Source of the DNA: Pseudomonas lutea
Lineage (GTDB): Bacteria; Pseudomonadota; Gammaproteobacteria; Pseudomonadales; Pseudomonadaceae
Length of the DNA stretch: 64,000 bases
Assembly (NCBI RefSeq): GCF_000759445.1
Contig: NZ_JRMB01000001.1
Coordinates: 2,232,001 to 2,296,000 of the forward strand
Reading direction: 5' to 3'
A model generated the notes under the pieces. The model was given only the letters and a program-made list of their open reading frames with translations. It did not search any database and was not told the DNA's origin. Position 1 is the first letter of the stretch. Each line of letters begins with the position of its first letter. This document shows, in pieces, positions 52,715 to 62,013 of this stretch. The position numbers and the translations under genes are program-made.

Positions 52715-52933
52715 TTGTATACGAACCAATACGCAGAATGCGTGCCACTCTCCGTTGAAAAGTCGGGCGAGGTGCTGAAACAGAGGGATGCGCGGTACCC
52801 GCCTGCGTCAGGGCAGGTCCAGGCTTCTGGCCGTATGCACGGCAGAACGCCTATCGGCAGTGCAGCGTGATCAATGACGGTGCGAGACAGGGCAAAAGCG
52901 ACGCAAGCCGGCGATGCTGCTTTTTGTATACGA
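52715..52933 (-). promoter_or_regulatory. Two TTGTATACGA sites upstream of the NCS1 gene
   Basis: The identical 10-mer TTGTATACGA occurs at 52715-52724 and 52924-52933 in the same orientation, 75 and 284 bp before the NCS1 start. The core GTATAC is palindromic and resembles operators of FCD-type GntR regulators. The rest of the 351-bp gap 52641-52991 shows no gene. Confidence 0.4.
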
Positions 52934-52991
52934 TTGGGGTGGGGCTGACCGTACAAAAGCCAGAGACGACAGGGTCATCCCTGGCTACAGG

Positions 52992-54470
52992 TCACTCCGG
53001 CAACTGCATCAGGCCTTCTGGATCTGTCATGGCCCGCTCCAGCAAGTCAGGCGACAGACTTTTACTGGCTCGCGCCCCCAACAGCTTGAGTTGCTCGCTG
53101 CGGCTGACGAGGTTGCCGCGCCCTTCGACCAGCTTGTTGCGCGCGGCACTGTAGGCTTTGTCGAGTTGCTGAAGCCGGTTGCCGACCTCGTCCAGGTCCT
53201 GAATGAACAAAACGAATTTGTCGTACAGCCACCCTGCCCGCTCCGCGATCTCACGAGCGTTCTGGCTTTGCCGCTCTTGCTTCCACAGGCTGTCAATGAC
53301 CCTGAGCGTGGCCAGCAAGGTGGTCGGGCTGACAATCACGATGTTGCGGTCGAAGGCCTCCTGAAACATGTTCGGCTCGGCTTGCAATGCCGCCGAAAAC
53401 GCCGCTTCTATGGGTACGAAAAGCAATACGAAATCGAGGCTGTGCAGCCCTTCAAGCCGTTTGTAATCCTTGCCCGACAGACCTTTCACATGATTGCGCA
53501 ACGACAGCACGTGCTGCTTCAGGGCCGCCTGCGAGATCACCTCATCGTCGGCCGAAACGTACTGCTGATAAGCGGTGAGGCTGACCTTGGCGTCCACCAC
53601 CACCTGTTTATCACCCGGCAGCATAATCAACACGTCCGGTTGAAAGCGCTCGCCGTCAGGGCCTTTGAGACTGACTTGCGTCTGGTACTCACGGCCTTTC
53701 TCAAGTCCCGCATGCTCAAGGACACGCTCCAGGATCAGCTCGCCCCAATTACCCTGGGTCTTCTGCCCTTTGAGCGCGCGGGTGAGGTTGGTGGCTTCAT
53801 CGCTCAAACGCAGATTGAGCTGCTGCAATCGCTCCAGCTCCTTGCTGAGCGAGAACCGCTCCCGGGCTTCATTTTGGTAACTCTCTTCGACGCGCTTTTC
53901 AAAGGATTGAATGCGTTCCTTGAGCGGGTTCAGCAGTTGCCCCAACTGCTGCTGGCTGGTCTCGGCGAAGCGTTGCTCGCGCTCATCGAAGATTTTCCCC
54001 GCCAGCTCGGCAAACTGCGCACGCAGTTCATCGCGAGAGCCCTGCAAATCGGTGAGGCGCTGCTGGTGACTGTCTTGCTGTTCGCGAAGCTCGGCGCCCA
54101 ATGATGCGCACTGGGCGTCCAGGCGGCGCAGCTCGGCCTCACGGGCAGTCCGCTCGTGGGCCCATTCCGCCTGTGCCTCCCGCGCTCCCTCGTGCTGCTG
54201 ACGCAATAACTCGACTTCACGGCGCAACGCCGCCAGATCTGCCTGCTTGACCGCATTGGCTTGAGCAAGATCGCTGATTTCGTCGCGGCTGGCGTCGAGC
54301 TGGGCGTTGAGACCGTCCTGGGCCATCTGCGCATTACTCAAGCGCTCATCAAGTAACAGGCTGTCTGCTTCACGTTGCGCGAGGCGACGGTGCAGTTGCC
54401 ACGCCACTACCAGCAACGGTACGCCCGCGGCTGCCAAGCCCAGTAGCAGGCTGGTTAAATCAAAAACCAT
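52992..54470 (-). CDS. rmuC: DNA recombination protein RmuC
   Basis: The 492-residue protein has one N-terminal membrane anchor (FDLTSLLLGLAAAGVPLLVVAWQL), a long coiled coil (about 35-200, rich in Glu/Gln/Arg heptads), then the RmuC nuclease-like domain (about 215-450): GNWGELILERVLEHAGL, FQPDVLIMLPGDKQVVVDAKVSL, VSPTTLLATLRVI. RmuC limits recombination at inverted repeats; its presence in a repeat-rich genome is worth noting. ATG at 54470; the longer frame to 54614 has no support. Confidence 0.93.
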   Translation of the reverse strand: MVFDLTSLLLGLAAAGVPLLVVAWQLHRRLAQREADSLLLDERLSNAQMAQDGLNAQLDASRDEISDLAQANAVKQADLAALRREVELLRQQHEGAREAQAEWAHERTAREAELRRLDAQCASLGAELREQQDSHQQRLTDLQGSRDELRAQFAELAGKIFDEREQRFAETSQQQLGQLLNPLKERIQSFEKRVEESYQNEARERFSLSKELERLQQLNLRLSDEATNLTRALKGQKTQGNWGELILERVLEHAGLEKGREYQTQVSLKGPDGERFQPDVLIMLPGDKQVVVDAKVSLTAYQQYVSADDEVISQAALKQHVLSLRNHVKGLSGKDYKRLEGLHSLDFVLLFVPIEAAFSAALQAEPNMFQEAFDRNIVIVSPTTLLATLRVIDSLWKQERQSQNAREIAERAGWLYDKFVLFIQDLDEVGNRLQQLDKAYSAARNKLVEGRGNLVSRSEQLKLLGARASKSLSPDLLERAMTDPEGLMQLPE

Positions 54471-54613
54471 AACATTGCGACTCCACGTTGATGCAGACCG
54501 CATTATGCGCAGAACCGATGCAGACGTCCGATCTCGATAAAACAACCCGCAAAAGGCTGCAAAGCGGAGATAAAGCTGGCGAGAGCCCCGAGGTAGAGCC
54601 AGCGGTTGGGACA

Positions 54614-54634
54614 ATCCACAGAACCTGTGGATAA
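54614..54634. promoter_or_regulatory. Inverted pair of DnaA-box-like sequences
   Basis: ATCCACAG-AAC-CTGTGGAT is a perfect inverted repeat. TGTGGATAA at 54626-54634 is the exact complement of the DnaA box TTATCCACA, and CAATCCACA at 54612-54620 is a near match. It sits about 145 bp before rmuC. There is no dnaA/dnaN or AT-rich unwinding run typical of oriC next to it. Confidence 0.5.
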
Positions 54635-55423
54635 GTCAGTGGACAACACCCCTTAAGCTTCCGCAAACGCACGCAGAATGGGGCCTGCGTTCAAACTGAC
54701 GATTTTTTCACCAGCGTAAAAAAACGATGGTTTTCATTGACTTAATAATTCGTTGCATTAAATCAAGCGGTTAGCGGCGGACGTGACAGTGACATGACAG
54801 ATACCTTTCGCAATGTGCACAAGTCAAAATCTGCCTCCGATCAGGCGGGTTTTCCATCCGCGCACGCCCGTTGGCATTTTCGCAAACAAAGCGCAGAGCT
54901 ACCCACCGTTGCGCCACCCTGCAGACACTTACACGCGCTGCCGGGCGTATTTAGTAATTCAATGCTTGCCATGTGTGAGCAAGTCCATTAGCATCGCCGC
55001 CGTTAGTACCAAGCTGAAAGTCAATTCTGATCGACTAAATCCCCCAATCCCGGTTCGCCAACTGAGCGAACGGATTGAAAAAAGGGATCGATCACCTCGA
55101 TGGTTTCCAGGCATGACCTCTCACCTCCTACCGGCAAAACGGAGGGGTGTTCAGACAACTCATGCACTGCTCAACCAGCCTGCAAATTGATCAGGATCTT
55201 CACCTCGAGCATCGAACCTTCGCTCATGTTGTGTTGCCTGCCCTCCTAAGTACCTACCAGTCAGCCCCGCGCCACATTTTATATGCGCTCAACTGGCTGC
55301 TTTTGTTCCAGACAGGTTCTGCGCCCTGCCACTGACTCGCATTCGAGCATCGGTCCGCGTTTACTGGAACGTTTTTATATTGCACGCCTCTTATTGCGTG
55401 TCGATTCAGGAAACACCGAAACC
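54635..55423. other. Gene-poor stretch upstream of a small conserved gene
   Basis: These 789 bp contain no frame I recognise. An AT-rich patch (54700-54770) could hold promoters. On the minus strand two ribosome-site-like sequences occur, CTTAGGAGGG (55241-55250) before an 18-codon frame starting at 55227, and GTAGGAGGTG near 55122-55131 before a 51-codon frame starting at 55114; neither resembles a known protein. A regulatory RNA is possible. Confidence 0.5.
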
Positions 55424-55648
55424 ATGGCTACTCATATCCAGACTCAAAACGCTATTCGCACACTGACCAACGCTTTTGCTCCAATGAACTGCCTGATCAT
55501 GGCAGCGCGCAAAGGCTGCTTCAGCTTCACCATCGTCAACGAGCACGGTATCGCCCGCCACAGCGAGCGTCTGTACCCGGATCAATACTCCAGCCCTGCG
55601 CCATTGCAGGCTGTGATCGAACGGACCCGTCAGGCACTGGTTGCCTGA
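55424..55648 (+). CDS. Conserved small hypothetical protein
   Basis: The 74-residue product (MATHIQTQNAIRTLTNAF..., then RKGCFSFTIVNEHGIARHSERLYPDQY) looks like a compact alpha/beta protein. The strand FSFTIVNEHG and closing helix APLQAVIERTRQALVA are regular. No motif is recognised. A clear terminator follows 33 bp after the stop, supporting a real, monocistronic gene. An upstream in-frame start at 55283 is unlikely because 55424 has the better start context (accATGgct) and the upstream sequence lacks protein character. Confidence 0.7.
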   Translation: MATHIQTQNAIRTLTNAFAPMNCLIMAARKGCFSFTIVNEHGIARHSERLYPDQYSSPAPLQAVIERTRQALVA

Positions 55649-55680
55649 TACCGCCCGTCGGCATGTAAAGCTGCATCGAC

Positions 55681-55712
55681 AAGGCCTCACCTCATACAGG
55701 TGGGGCTTTTTT
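55681..55712 (+). terminator. Terminator of the 74-residue gene
   Basis: GCCTCACCT, loop CATAC, AGGTGGGGC (9-bp stem with one T-G pair) followed by TTTTTT. Confidence 0.93.
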
Positions 55713-55924
55713 GTGCCTGTTTTATCTAGAGAAAAGCGTCAGAGCTACCTCCGGCCTCCGGTTCGCGCGCTGCTCGCGCCGACGAACCCTCCTTAAAACA
55801 GCCCTTTACGGCGCAAGTATCACACTACACTTCAAGTCAGCGGCGCAGGTCGCTGCCGGCGGGCCCGCTCCATTATTGCTGCCAAGCGTCGGGGTCCGCC
55901 GACCCACCAACCCCAGAGGGTTTT

Positions 55925-56416
55925 ATGGGAATCGCCGCCAGTGAACTGTGTTCCTACGTAATTCGCCCGACTCTCCTGTACCTCGATCGATACAATCAGG
56001 CTGCAGAGGCCTTTTTGCTGGGCGTTGCCGCATGTCAGTCCGCGTTGGGGGCTGAACTGGACAGCCAGCGCGGTCATGGCCTCTACAGCATCGCTGACGC
56101 CCAGCACCGCCGACTTTGGGACGAATACCTGGCGCTGGATCCGGACCTCGCCAGCCTCGTTCGAGGGCTCGCCAGCCAGCACGCCTTCCTGACCGGCCCC
56201 GATATGGAGCTGACGGTAAATTTGCGTTACGCCACCGCGATCGCCTGGTTAATGATCGAAGCCAGTCAAATTTCGTTGCCACACGCTGATGATTCGTTGG
56301 CCATGGCACAAATGTGGCGCGAGATATTTCAACCCGAAGGCCAGCTCCAGTATTTCACTTCAGCCTGGCAAACATGGGTCAGCCCACTGTTTCAGCCCTC
56401 GGCGGCCATTTCGTGA
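55925..56416 (+). CDS. Conserved hypothetical helical protein
   Basis: The 163-residue mainly helical protein opens MGIAASELCSYVIRPTLLYLDRYNQAAEAFLLGVAACQSALG; the phrase VIRPTLLYLD with LLGVAACQS suggests a conserved Pseudomonas family, but I cannot name one. No signal peptide, membrane segment or metal motif. AGAGGG precedes the ATG. It lies 138 bp before fadL on the same strand and may or may not share transcription. Confidence 0.7.
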   Translation: MGIAASELCSYVIRPTLLYLDRYNQAAEAFLLGVAACQSALGAELDSQRGHGLYSIADAQHRRLWDEYLALDPDLASLVRGLASQHAFLTGPDMELTVNLRYATAIAWLMIEASQISLPHADDSLAMAQMWREIFQPEGQLQYFTSAWQTWVSPLFQPSAAIS

Positions 56417-56554
56417 CCCGCCGGTTTTAGGTGAAAACGCCACGAACTTTCAGGATTGTCCTACAAAAACCGCTCTAAATCGGCTGCTCCAGGCTATAGC
56501 GCGTAGTGAGAAATATTGGTAATTTCCGCGCGGTGATCAACAGGAGTTCTAACA

Positions 56555-57850
56555 ATGAAAAAAACAATGATCAAATCCAGCCTCAGTCTCGCCATTACAC
56601 TTGCCTCCACTCAGATTTTCGCTTCCGGTTTTGCCCTCAACGAACAAAGCATCAGCGGGATGGGGACCGGGTTTGCGGGCCGTACCTCTTCTGTTGACGA
56701 CGCCAGCATCGTGTACGGCAACCCTGCCGGCATGTCGCAGCTCAAGCGCGCGCAAGCGACCGTGGGGGTCGCTGCAATCGATGCCAAAACCGATATCACC
56801 GACACCAGCGGCAGAAGCACCGGCACGAACAAGGGCGACATGGTGCCTTTCATCGCCGTGCCGATGGGCTTCTACGTCAACCCGGTAGATGAACACTGGG
56901 CATTCGGCTTCGGTGTCTATGCCCCGTTTGGTCTGGTGACCGACTACGAAAACAGCTTCCAGGGCCGCAACTTCGGCAGCAAGAGCATCGTGAAAGTCGT
57001 GACGTTCCAGCCGACGGTCAGCTACGCCTTCAATGACAAAGTGTCGATCGGCTTCGGTCCGACCATCAACCGTATCTCCGGTGCGCTGGAATCAGCGCTG
57101 AACGTGAGCCCGCTGCTGGGTGCACGCACCGGTGACGGCCGCGTCCAGGTCAAAGGCGATGACGTAGGTTACGGTTTCAATGCCGGTATCCTGGTGCAAG
57201 CCACCGACACCACCAGCGTGGGTCTGACTTACCATTCCAAAGTGACCTACAAGCTTGAAGGCCACACTGAAGTGACCCCCGGGGCTGGCGTGCCTTCGGC
57301 CATCCTGCCAGGCGGTCGCTATGACGCGAAGCTGAACATCGACACTCCGGAAACCGTCGACTTCTCCGTCACTCAGAAAATGAATGACGCGTGGAAGCTG
57401 TACGCCGGTGCGACGTGGACACGCTGGAGCCGCCTGGAAGACATCACTGTCAAAAACTCCGGCATCACCCCGGTCTCTCGCCGCGACGCTACCCAATCTC
57501 TGGTCGGCACCATCAGCGAAGAGCAAAACTGGCATGACACCTGGGCCTACGCCGTGGGTACTTCGTACCAGTTGAACAAGCAGTGGGTGTTGCGTACCGG
57601 TCTGTCATTCGACCAGTCGCCGACCAACAACGAGAACCGCTCGCCGCGCATCCCAACGGGTGACCGTACGATCTTCAGCCTGGGCGCCGGTTACAGCCCG
57701 ACCGAAGACCTCACCATCGACGTGGCTTATTCCTACCTGCAGGAAGAAGACGTCAAGGTCAGCGACGCCAATGCCTTGGGCCAGTCTTACAACGCCAAGT
57801 ATGAAAACAGCGCCAATGGTTTTGGCGTGGGCATGACCTACCGCTTCTGA
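56555..57850 (+). CDS. fadL: Outer membrane fatty-acid/hydrocarbon transporter, FadL/OmpP1 family
   Basis: The 431-residue protein has a signal peptide (about 1-23, ending IFA) and the FadL hallmark start of the mature protein, SGFALNEQSISGMGTGFAGR, which forms the hatch. DDASIVYGNPAGMSQL follows, and amphipathic strands run to the C-terminal YRF, typical of a 14-stranded barrel. It takes up long-chain fatty acids or other hydrophobic compounds through the outer membrane. CAGGAG lies just before the ATG, with a terminator after the stop. Resembles PA1288. Confidence 0.92.
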   Translation: MKKTMIKSSLSLAITLASTQIFASGFALNEQSISGMGTGFAGRTSSVDDASIVYGNPAGMSQLKRAQATVGVAAIDAKTDITDTSGRSTGTNKGDMVPFIAVPMGFYVNPVDEHWAFGFGVYAPFGLVTDYENSFQGRNFGSKSIVKVVTFQPTVSYAFNDKVSIGFGPTINRISGALESALNVSPLLGARTGDGRVQVKGDDVGYGFNAGILVQATDTTSVGLTYHSKVTYKLEGHTEVTPGAGVPSAILPGGRYDAKLNIDTPETVDFSVTQKMNDAWKLYAGATWTRWSRLEDITVKNSGITPVSRRDATQSLVGTISEEQNWHDTWAYAVGTSYQLNKQWVLRTGLSFDQSPTNNENRSPRIPTGDRTIFSLGAGYSPTEDLTIDVAYSYLQEEDVKVSDANALGQSYNAKYENSANGFGVGMTYRF

Positions 57851-57891
57851 TGCCGTTGGCGGGACAGGCACATCACCTGTCCGCCATACAG

Positions 57892-57927
57892 AAAAACCCC
57901 GCAGCCAGCGATGCCTGCGGGGTTTTT
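57892..57927. terminator. Bidirectional terminator between fadL and the peroxidase gene
   Basis: AAAAACCCCGCAG, 10-nt loop, CTGCGGGGTTTTT: a 13-bp stem with A and T tracts on both sides, suited to both convergent genes. Confidence 0.95.
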
Positions 57928-57969
57928 CGTTGGAGCGGGTTTAAACCCGAAGCCAGTGGCAAAACGGGC

Positions 57970-58521
57970 TCAAGGCGCAGACGCGATCGCCTTCTCAATG
58001 GCTGAGATCAGCGCGGGGTCATCGGGCGCGGTGTTGCTGGAGAAGCTGGCGACCACATTGCCTTTGCGGTCCACCACATATTTGTAGAAATTCCAGCGAG
58101 GCGCACTGCTCTGCTGCGTCAAGACCTTGAACAGGTTGATGGCGTCGGCGCCGCTCACGGGCTGCGGCTCGGTCATGGCGAAGGTCACGCCGTAGTTCAC
58201 GTAGCAGACTTTGGCGGTTTCGGCGGCGTCTTTGGATTCCTGCAAGAAGTCATCGGACGGCACACCGAGGATCTCCAGCCCCTCGCCCTTGAAGCGCTGG
58301 TTCAATGCCTCCAGGCCTTTGAACTGCGGCGCGAAGCCACAGAAACTGGCGGTGTTGACCACCACCATCGGCTTGCCTGCGAACGTCTTGCACAAATCGA
58401 TGTTCTGTTTGGCGCGCAGCTTGGGCAATTCGCCCTGAAGCAGCGGTGGGCAATCTGCCGCCATGGCTGCGCCGCTGAGGGCAAGCAATAGCAGAGGCGC
58501 ATGAATCCAGCGAAGGGGCAT
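57970..58521 (-). CDS. Periplasmic glutathione peroxidase-like protein
   Basis: The 183-residue thioredoxin-fold protein has a signal peptide (about 1-21, ending AMA), so it is exported. The peroxidatic cysteine sits in [20 protein letters not shown], Cys rather than selenocysteine. The usual FPCNQFG loop is replaced by VPSDDFLQ, and the catalytic Trp is in [11 protein letters not shown]. It should reduce hydroperoxides using thioredoxin-like donors. Place next to fadL matches PA1287-PA1288. Confidence 0.88.
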   Translation of the reverse strand: MPLRWIHAPLLLLALSGAAMAADCPPLLQGELPKLRAKQNIDLCKTFAGKPMVVVNTASFCGFAPQFKGLEALNQRFKGEGLEILGVPSDDFLQESKDAAETAKVCYVNYGVTFAMTEPQPVSGADAINLFKVLTQQSSAPRWNFYKYVVDRKGNVVASFSSNTAPDDPALISAIEKAIASAP

Positions 58522-58642
58522 GGCGGTATCCGTTCTAGGTCGGGCAAGGCAAAGGGCGCTGATGACACGCTACTCTGCCGCGCCGCGAATGCCTAGTGAT
58601 GCCTGAAGGGCGGCAACACAGCCGCGAGCGACCCTTCGCTGT

Positions 58643-59575
58643 TTAGCCAGTGAACGCTCGCTGCATGGCCTGCGGCGGCTCGCCAAAGGTGCGAAGAAAC
58701 GCCTGACGCATTCGCTCCCGATCACCGAAGCCGGCCTCACGGGCGACCACCTCGATGGGGTGGCGACTGGTTTCCATCATGGCGCGCGCCACCTCCACCC
58801 GCAGGCACTCGACGGCTTTGGCCGGCGTCTGCCCGGTTTCCTCACGAAACACGCGACTGAACTGGCGCGGGCTCAACCGGGCAATCGCCGCGAGGGCGTC
58901 AATGGAAAGGTCGCTCGTGAGGTTTTCGCGGGCGTAGGCCAGGGCCAGTCGCACGCGATCAGACTTGGGGTCCAGCTCCAGCAGCGTCGACAACTGCGAT
59001 TGCTCACTGCCACGCCGCTGATAGACCACCAGTTTGCGCGCAACCTGGCGTGCAATGTCGGCGCCAAGGTCGTTCTCCACCATAGCCAGTGCGAGGTCCA
59101 GACCTGCGCTCATGCCGGCGCCGGTCCAGATCTGGCCGTCCACGGTAAACAGTTTGTCGTCTTCCACGCGAACGTTCGGGTAGCGCTTGCGAAACTCGGG
59201 CGCGTGGAGCCAGTGCATGGTTGCGCGTTTGCCGTCCAGCAGCCCGGCCTCGGCCAGTACGAAGCCGCCCGTGCACAGCGACGCTACCCGGCGCGATTGA
59301 GCGGACGCAGCGCGGACGAACTCAAGCAGGCTGAGCGTTGGCAATTGCAGGTCCAGGTAGCCACTGACGATGGTGGTGTCGTAGCCGTCGGGCTGTAACG
59401 GCGTAGTGTTCACCGCAAAGCCCTCGGATGACATGACCGCCCCGCCGCTCTCGGACACCAGGTGGAAGGAGTACGCCGCCTCGCCTTGCATGAGGTTCGC
59501 GCAGGTCAGCACCGACCCGACTGACAGGCTGAGGGATTGGAATTGGGGGTAGACGACCAGAGCAACGCTATGCAT
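58643..59575 (-). CDS. GlxA-type AraC-family regulator with DJ-1/PfpI domain
   Basis: The 310-residue protein has an amidotransferase-like DJ-1/PfpI domain (1-190; the nucleophile-elbow position in VASLCTGGFVLAEAGLLDGKRATMHW) and two C-terminal AraC helix-turn-helix units (about 215-305; FSRVFREETGQTPAKAVECLRVE). Such regulators control catabolism of glycine betaine, carnitine or arginine, but the effector is unknown here. ATG at 59575 follows GGAGAGG. It has no obvious adjacent target; the next upstream DNA is the large repeat array. Confidence 0.88.
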   Translation of the reverse strand: MHSVALVVYPQFQSLSLSVGSVLTCANLMQGEAAYSFHLVSESGGAVMSSEGFAVNTTPLQPDGYDTTIVSGYLDLQLPTLSLLEFVRAASAQSRRVASLCTGGFVLAEAGLLDGKRATMHWLHAPEFRKRYPNVRVEDDKLFTVDGQIWTGAGMSAGLDLALAMVENDLGADIARQVARKLVVYQRRGSEQSQLSTLLELDPKSDRVRLALAYARENLTSDLSIDALAAIARLSPRQFSRVFREETGQTPAKAVECLRVEVARAMMETSRHPIEVVAREAGFGDRERMRQAFLRTFGEPPQAMQRAFTG

Positions 59576-59709
59576 GACACCTCTCCGGCTTTCCCGGAAC
59601 ACGATGGATTGAATCTATGAACGAAGCCTGGTGCGACCTCCGGCCCCGCTCCGGCACCGATGCTGACCGCTGCCATGGTAACGCACGCTGTGGAACCTGA
59701 TTCTGTCTT

Positions 59710-60677
59710 TAGGAGCCGGCTTGCTGGCGAACGCGGTGGGTCAGCGCCACCTTTATCGGCTGACACAACCGGTTCGCCAGCGAGCCGGCTCCTACAGGGA
59801 CACGGCGCATGGCATTCTCCGCCAATTTCGTCTACGCGTTGGGCGCGCAGGCTGTAGGACCCGATTATGGCCGCAGACCGTAGAAGCCGATTATGGCCGC
59901 AGACCGTAGAGCCGGCTTGCTGGCGAACGCGGTGGGTCAGCGCCATCTGTATCGGCTGACACCACCGGTTCGCCAGCGAGCCGGCTTCTACAGGGATGCG
60001 TCGCATGGCACCCGCCGCCAATTTCGTCGACGCCTTGGGCGCGCAGGCTGTAGGACCCGATTATGGCTGCAGACCGTAGAAGCCGGCTTGCTGGCGAACG
60101 CGGTGGATCAGCGCCATCTCTATCGGCTGACACCACCGGTTCGCCAGCAAGCCGGCTCCTACAGGGATGCGTCGCATGGCACTCTCCGCCAATTTCGTCG
60201 ACGCCTTGTGAGCGCAGGCTGTAGGACCCGATTATGGCCGCAGACCGTAGGAGCCGGCTTGCTGGCGAACGCGGTGGGTCAGCGCCATCTCTATCGGCTG
60301 ACACCACCGGTTCGCCAGCAAGCCGGCTCCTACAGGGATGCGTCGCATGGCACCCGCCGCCGATTCGTCGACGCCTTGGGCGTGCAGGCTGTAGGACCCG
60401 ATTATGGCCGCAGACCGTAGGAGCCGATGATGGCCGCAGACCGCAGGAGCCGGCTTGCTGGCGAACGCGTTGGGTCAGCGCCATCTTTATCGGCTGACAC
60501 AACCGGTTCGCCAGCAAGCCGGCTCCTACAAGGACACGGCGCATGACACTCTCCGGCAATTTCGTCGACGCCTTGGGCGCGCAGGCTGTAGGACCCGATT
60601 ATGGCCGCAGACCGTAGGAGCCGGCTTGCTGGCGAACGCGATGGGTCAGCGCCATCTTTATCGGCTGACACAACGTA
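59710..60677. repeat. Six-copy tandem array of 170- and 197-bp units with REP-like inverted arms
   Basis: Units begin near 59710, 59907, 60077, 60248, 60444 and 60614, so spacings are 197, 170, 171, 196 and 170 bp. Each has GAGCCGGCTTGCTGGCGAAC, about 40 bp, then the inverted arm GTTCGCCAGCAAGCCGGCTC, and then a non-palindromic spacer with CGCATGGCA and GGCTGTAGGACCCGATTATG. The 196/197-bp units carry an extra 26-bp copy of CCGATTATGGCCGCAGACCG. The sixth is truncated at about 60677, 32 bp before the cobS stop. Open frames across it are artefacts. Gap 59576-59709 has nothing else. Confidence 0.92.
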
Positions 60678-60708
60678 CGTCAGCGACGCGTCGCCGCGTC
60701 TACCCATC

Positions 60709-61440
60709 TCACATCAGCGCCAATGTGACCAGCACCAGGGTTTCGAGCAGCTCCAGCATGGCCCCGGCGGTATCGCCTGTACTGCCTCCCAAGCGCCGGA
60801 TCATTACCCGGCGCAGCCAGAAGAAACTACCGGTGCAGATCAGCAACACCCATACCGCAGCCCAACCGCCCATGAATACGCAAAACAGAACCACCGTCGC
60901 CAGCACACGCAAACCGGCCTTGCGCGGCAGATGGTTGGCGAGCGCCTGGCCCAGCCCGCCGGGGCGAACATAAGGTGTGTTCATAAACAATGCCAGCATG
61001 GCCGTGCGGGCAATCACCGGGGCCAGCAACAGGCCAAGGCTGCAGTGCGCCTCAACCAGGGCCAGCGCGGCGCTGAGCTTCAATAACAAGACCACCACCA
61101 GCGTGACCACGGCGATGGGGCCGCTGCGCGGGTCTTTCATGATGACCAGCGTGCGCTCGCGGTCACCGAATCCACCCAGCCAGGCGTCAGCGCTGTCGGC
61201 CAGACCGTCCAGATGCAACCCACCGCTAAGCATCACCCAGGCGCCCAGCAGCAAGGCCGCATGCAACAACAACGGCGAGCCTTCCAGGACTTGATCGAGC
61301 GCCAACAGCAGCAGGCCGAACAACAGCCCTACCAAGGGATAAAACAACAACGAGCGCCCCGATTGCTGCGGGGTCGGCATGCCCGGCAGACGAATCGGCA
61401 AGCTGCTGAGGAACTGCAAAGCGATCCAGAAAGGCAGCAT
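60709..61440 (-). CDS. cobS: Adenosylcobinamide-GDP ribazoletransferase
   Basis: This 243-residue polytopic membrane protein has the family signature GGLHLDGLADSADAWLGG and MKDPRSGPIAVV. It joins adenosylcobinamide-GDP with alpha-ribazole (phosphate) in the last step of cobalamin assembly. Its ATG directly follows the cobC stop. It is the last gene of the operon and runs toward the repeat array; no clear terminator was seen. Called CobV in the aerobic nomenclature. Confidence 0.95.
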   Translation of the reverse strand: MLPFWIALQFLSSLPIRLPGMPTPQQSGRSLLFYPLVGLLFGLLLLALDQVLEGSPLLLHAALLLGAWVMLSGGLHLDGLADSADAWLGGFGDRERTLVIMKDPRSGPIAVVTLVVVLLLKLSAALALVEAHCSLGLLLAPVIARTAMLALFMNTPYVRPGGLGQALANHLPRKAGLRVLATVVLFCVFMGGWAAVWVLLICTGSFFWLRRVMIRRLGGSTGDTAGAMLELLETLVLVTLALM

Positions 61441-62013
61441 TCAGCGCTCCATCAACTGACCATCGGCCTGCACGTCGAGGCCAAACAGGCCACCGTGAGG
61501 CACGCTGACCTGCAGCAGGTGCTCGCGCGGCAGGCCACGGGCGCGGGCCAACAACAAACGCATGACCCCACCGTGACTGATCAACAGCACGCGCTTGCCA
61601 TCATGTGCGTTCTGCACCCGCTCAACGGCAGCAAGCACACGGTTTGCAAATGCCTGCACCGGTTCGCCGTTGGGCGGGGTAAAGGCGTACGGGTCTTCCC
61701 AGAAGCGCCCCAGCCCCGCTGCGTCAGTTTCCATCAACTGCGCGGGGCTCTGTCCTTCCCAGTCGCCAAAGTGCAGCTCCTGAAAATCCGCTTCCTGCTC
61801 GACCGGCAAGCCCAGCTGCGCAGCCAGTTCCTCAGCGAAGCGCGCGCAGCGTTGCAGCGGCGAACTGACGATCACATTCCATGGCCCATGGTCGAGCACC
61901 GCCGCACGCATCTGCTGCCAGCCAGCGTCGGTCAGCGCGTCGTCGATGCTGCCGCGCAGCCCGCCACCCAATTCGGTCTCGCCATGGCGCAACAAGTCCA
62001 GGCGCAGGCTCAT
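61441..62013 (-). CDS. cobC: Alpha-ribazole phosphatase, histidine phosphatase family
   Basis: The 190-residue protein has the RHG motif ([11 protein letters not shown], catalytic His) and second His in [11 protein letters not shown], plus [10 protein letters not shown], typical of CobC-like phosphatases. It dephosphorylates alpha-ribazole-5'-P or cobalamin-5'-P. Overlaps cobT by 4 bp (ATGA) and abuts cobS. Not to be confused with the aminotransferase-like CobC of the aerobic pathway. Confidence 0.92.
   Translation of the reverse strand: MSLRLDLLRHGETELGGGLRGSIDDALTDAGWQQMRAAVLDHGPWNVIVSSPLQRCARFAEELAAQLGLPVEQEADFQELHFGDWEGQSPAQLMETDAAGLGRFWEDPYAFTPPNGEPVQAFANRVLAAVERVQNAHDGKRVLLISHGGVMRLLLARARGLPREHLLQVSVPHGGLFGLDVQADGQLMER

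Noticed and set aside
54614..54634. Chromosomal origin of replication
   Set aside because: Only two or three DnaA-like boxes, with no dnaA, dnaN, rpmH or gidA neighbours and no long AT-rich unwinding element.
54994..55227. Two short minus-strand frames (18 and 51 codons) after strong ribosome-site-like sequences
   Set aside because: No resemblance to known proteins, the first stops after 18 codons, and spacing from the ribosome site is long; listed only as part of the gene-poor stretch.
59893..60559. Long frames on both strands across the 59710-60677 array
   Set aside because: Arise from tandem inverted repeats; peptides are the same low-complexity phrase (SRLAGE.., SPASRLL) on both strands.
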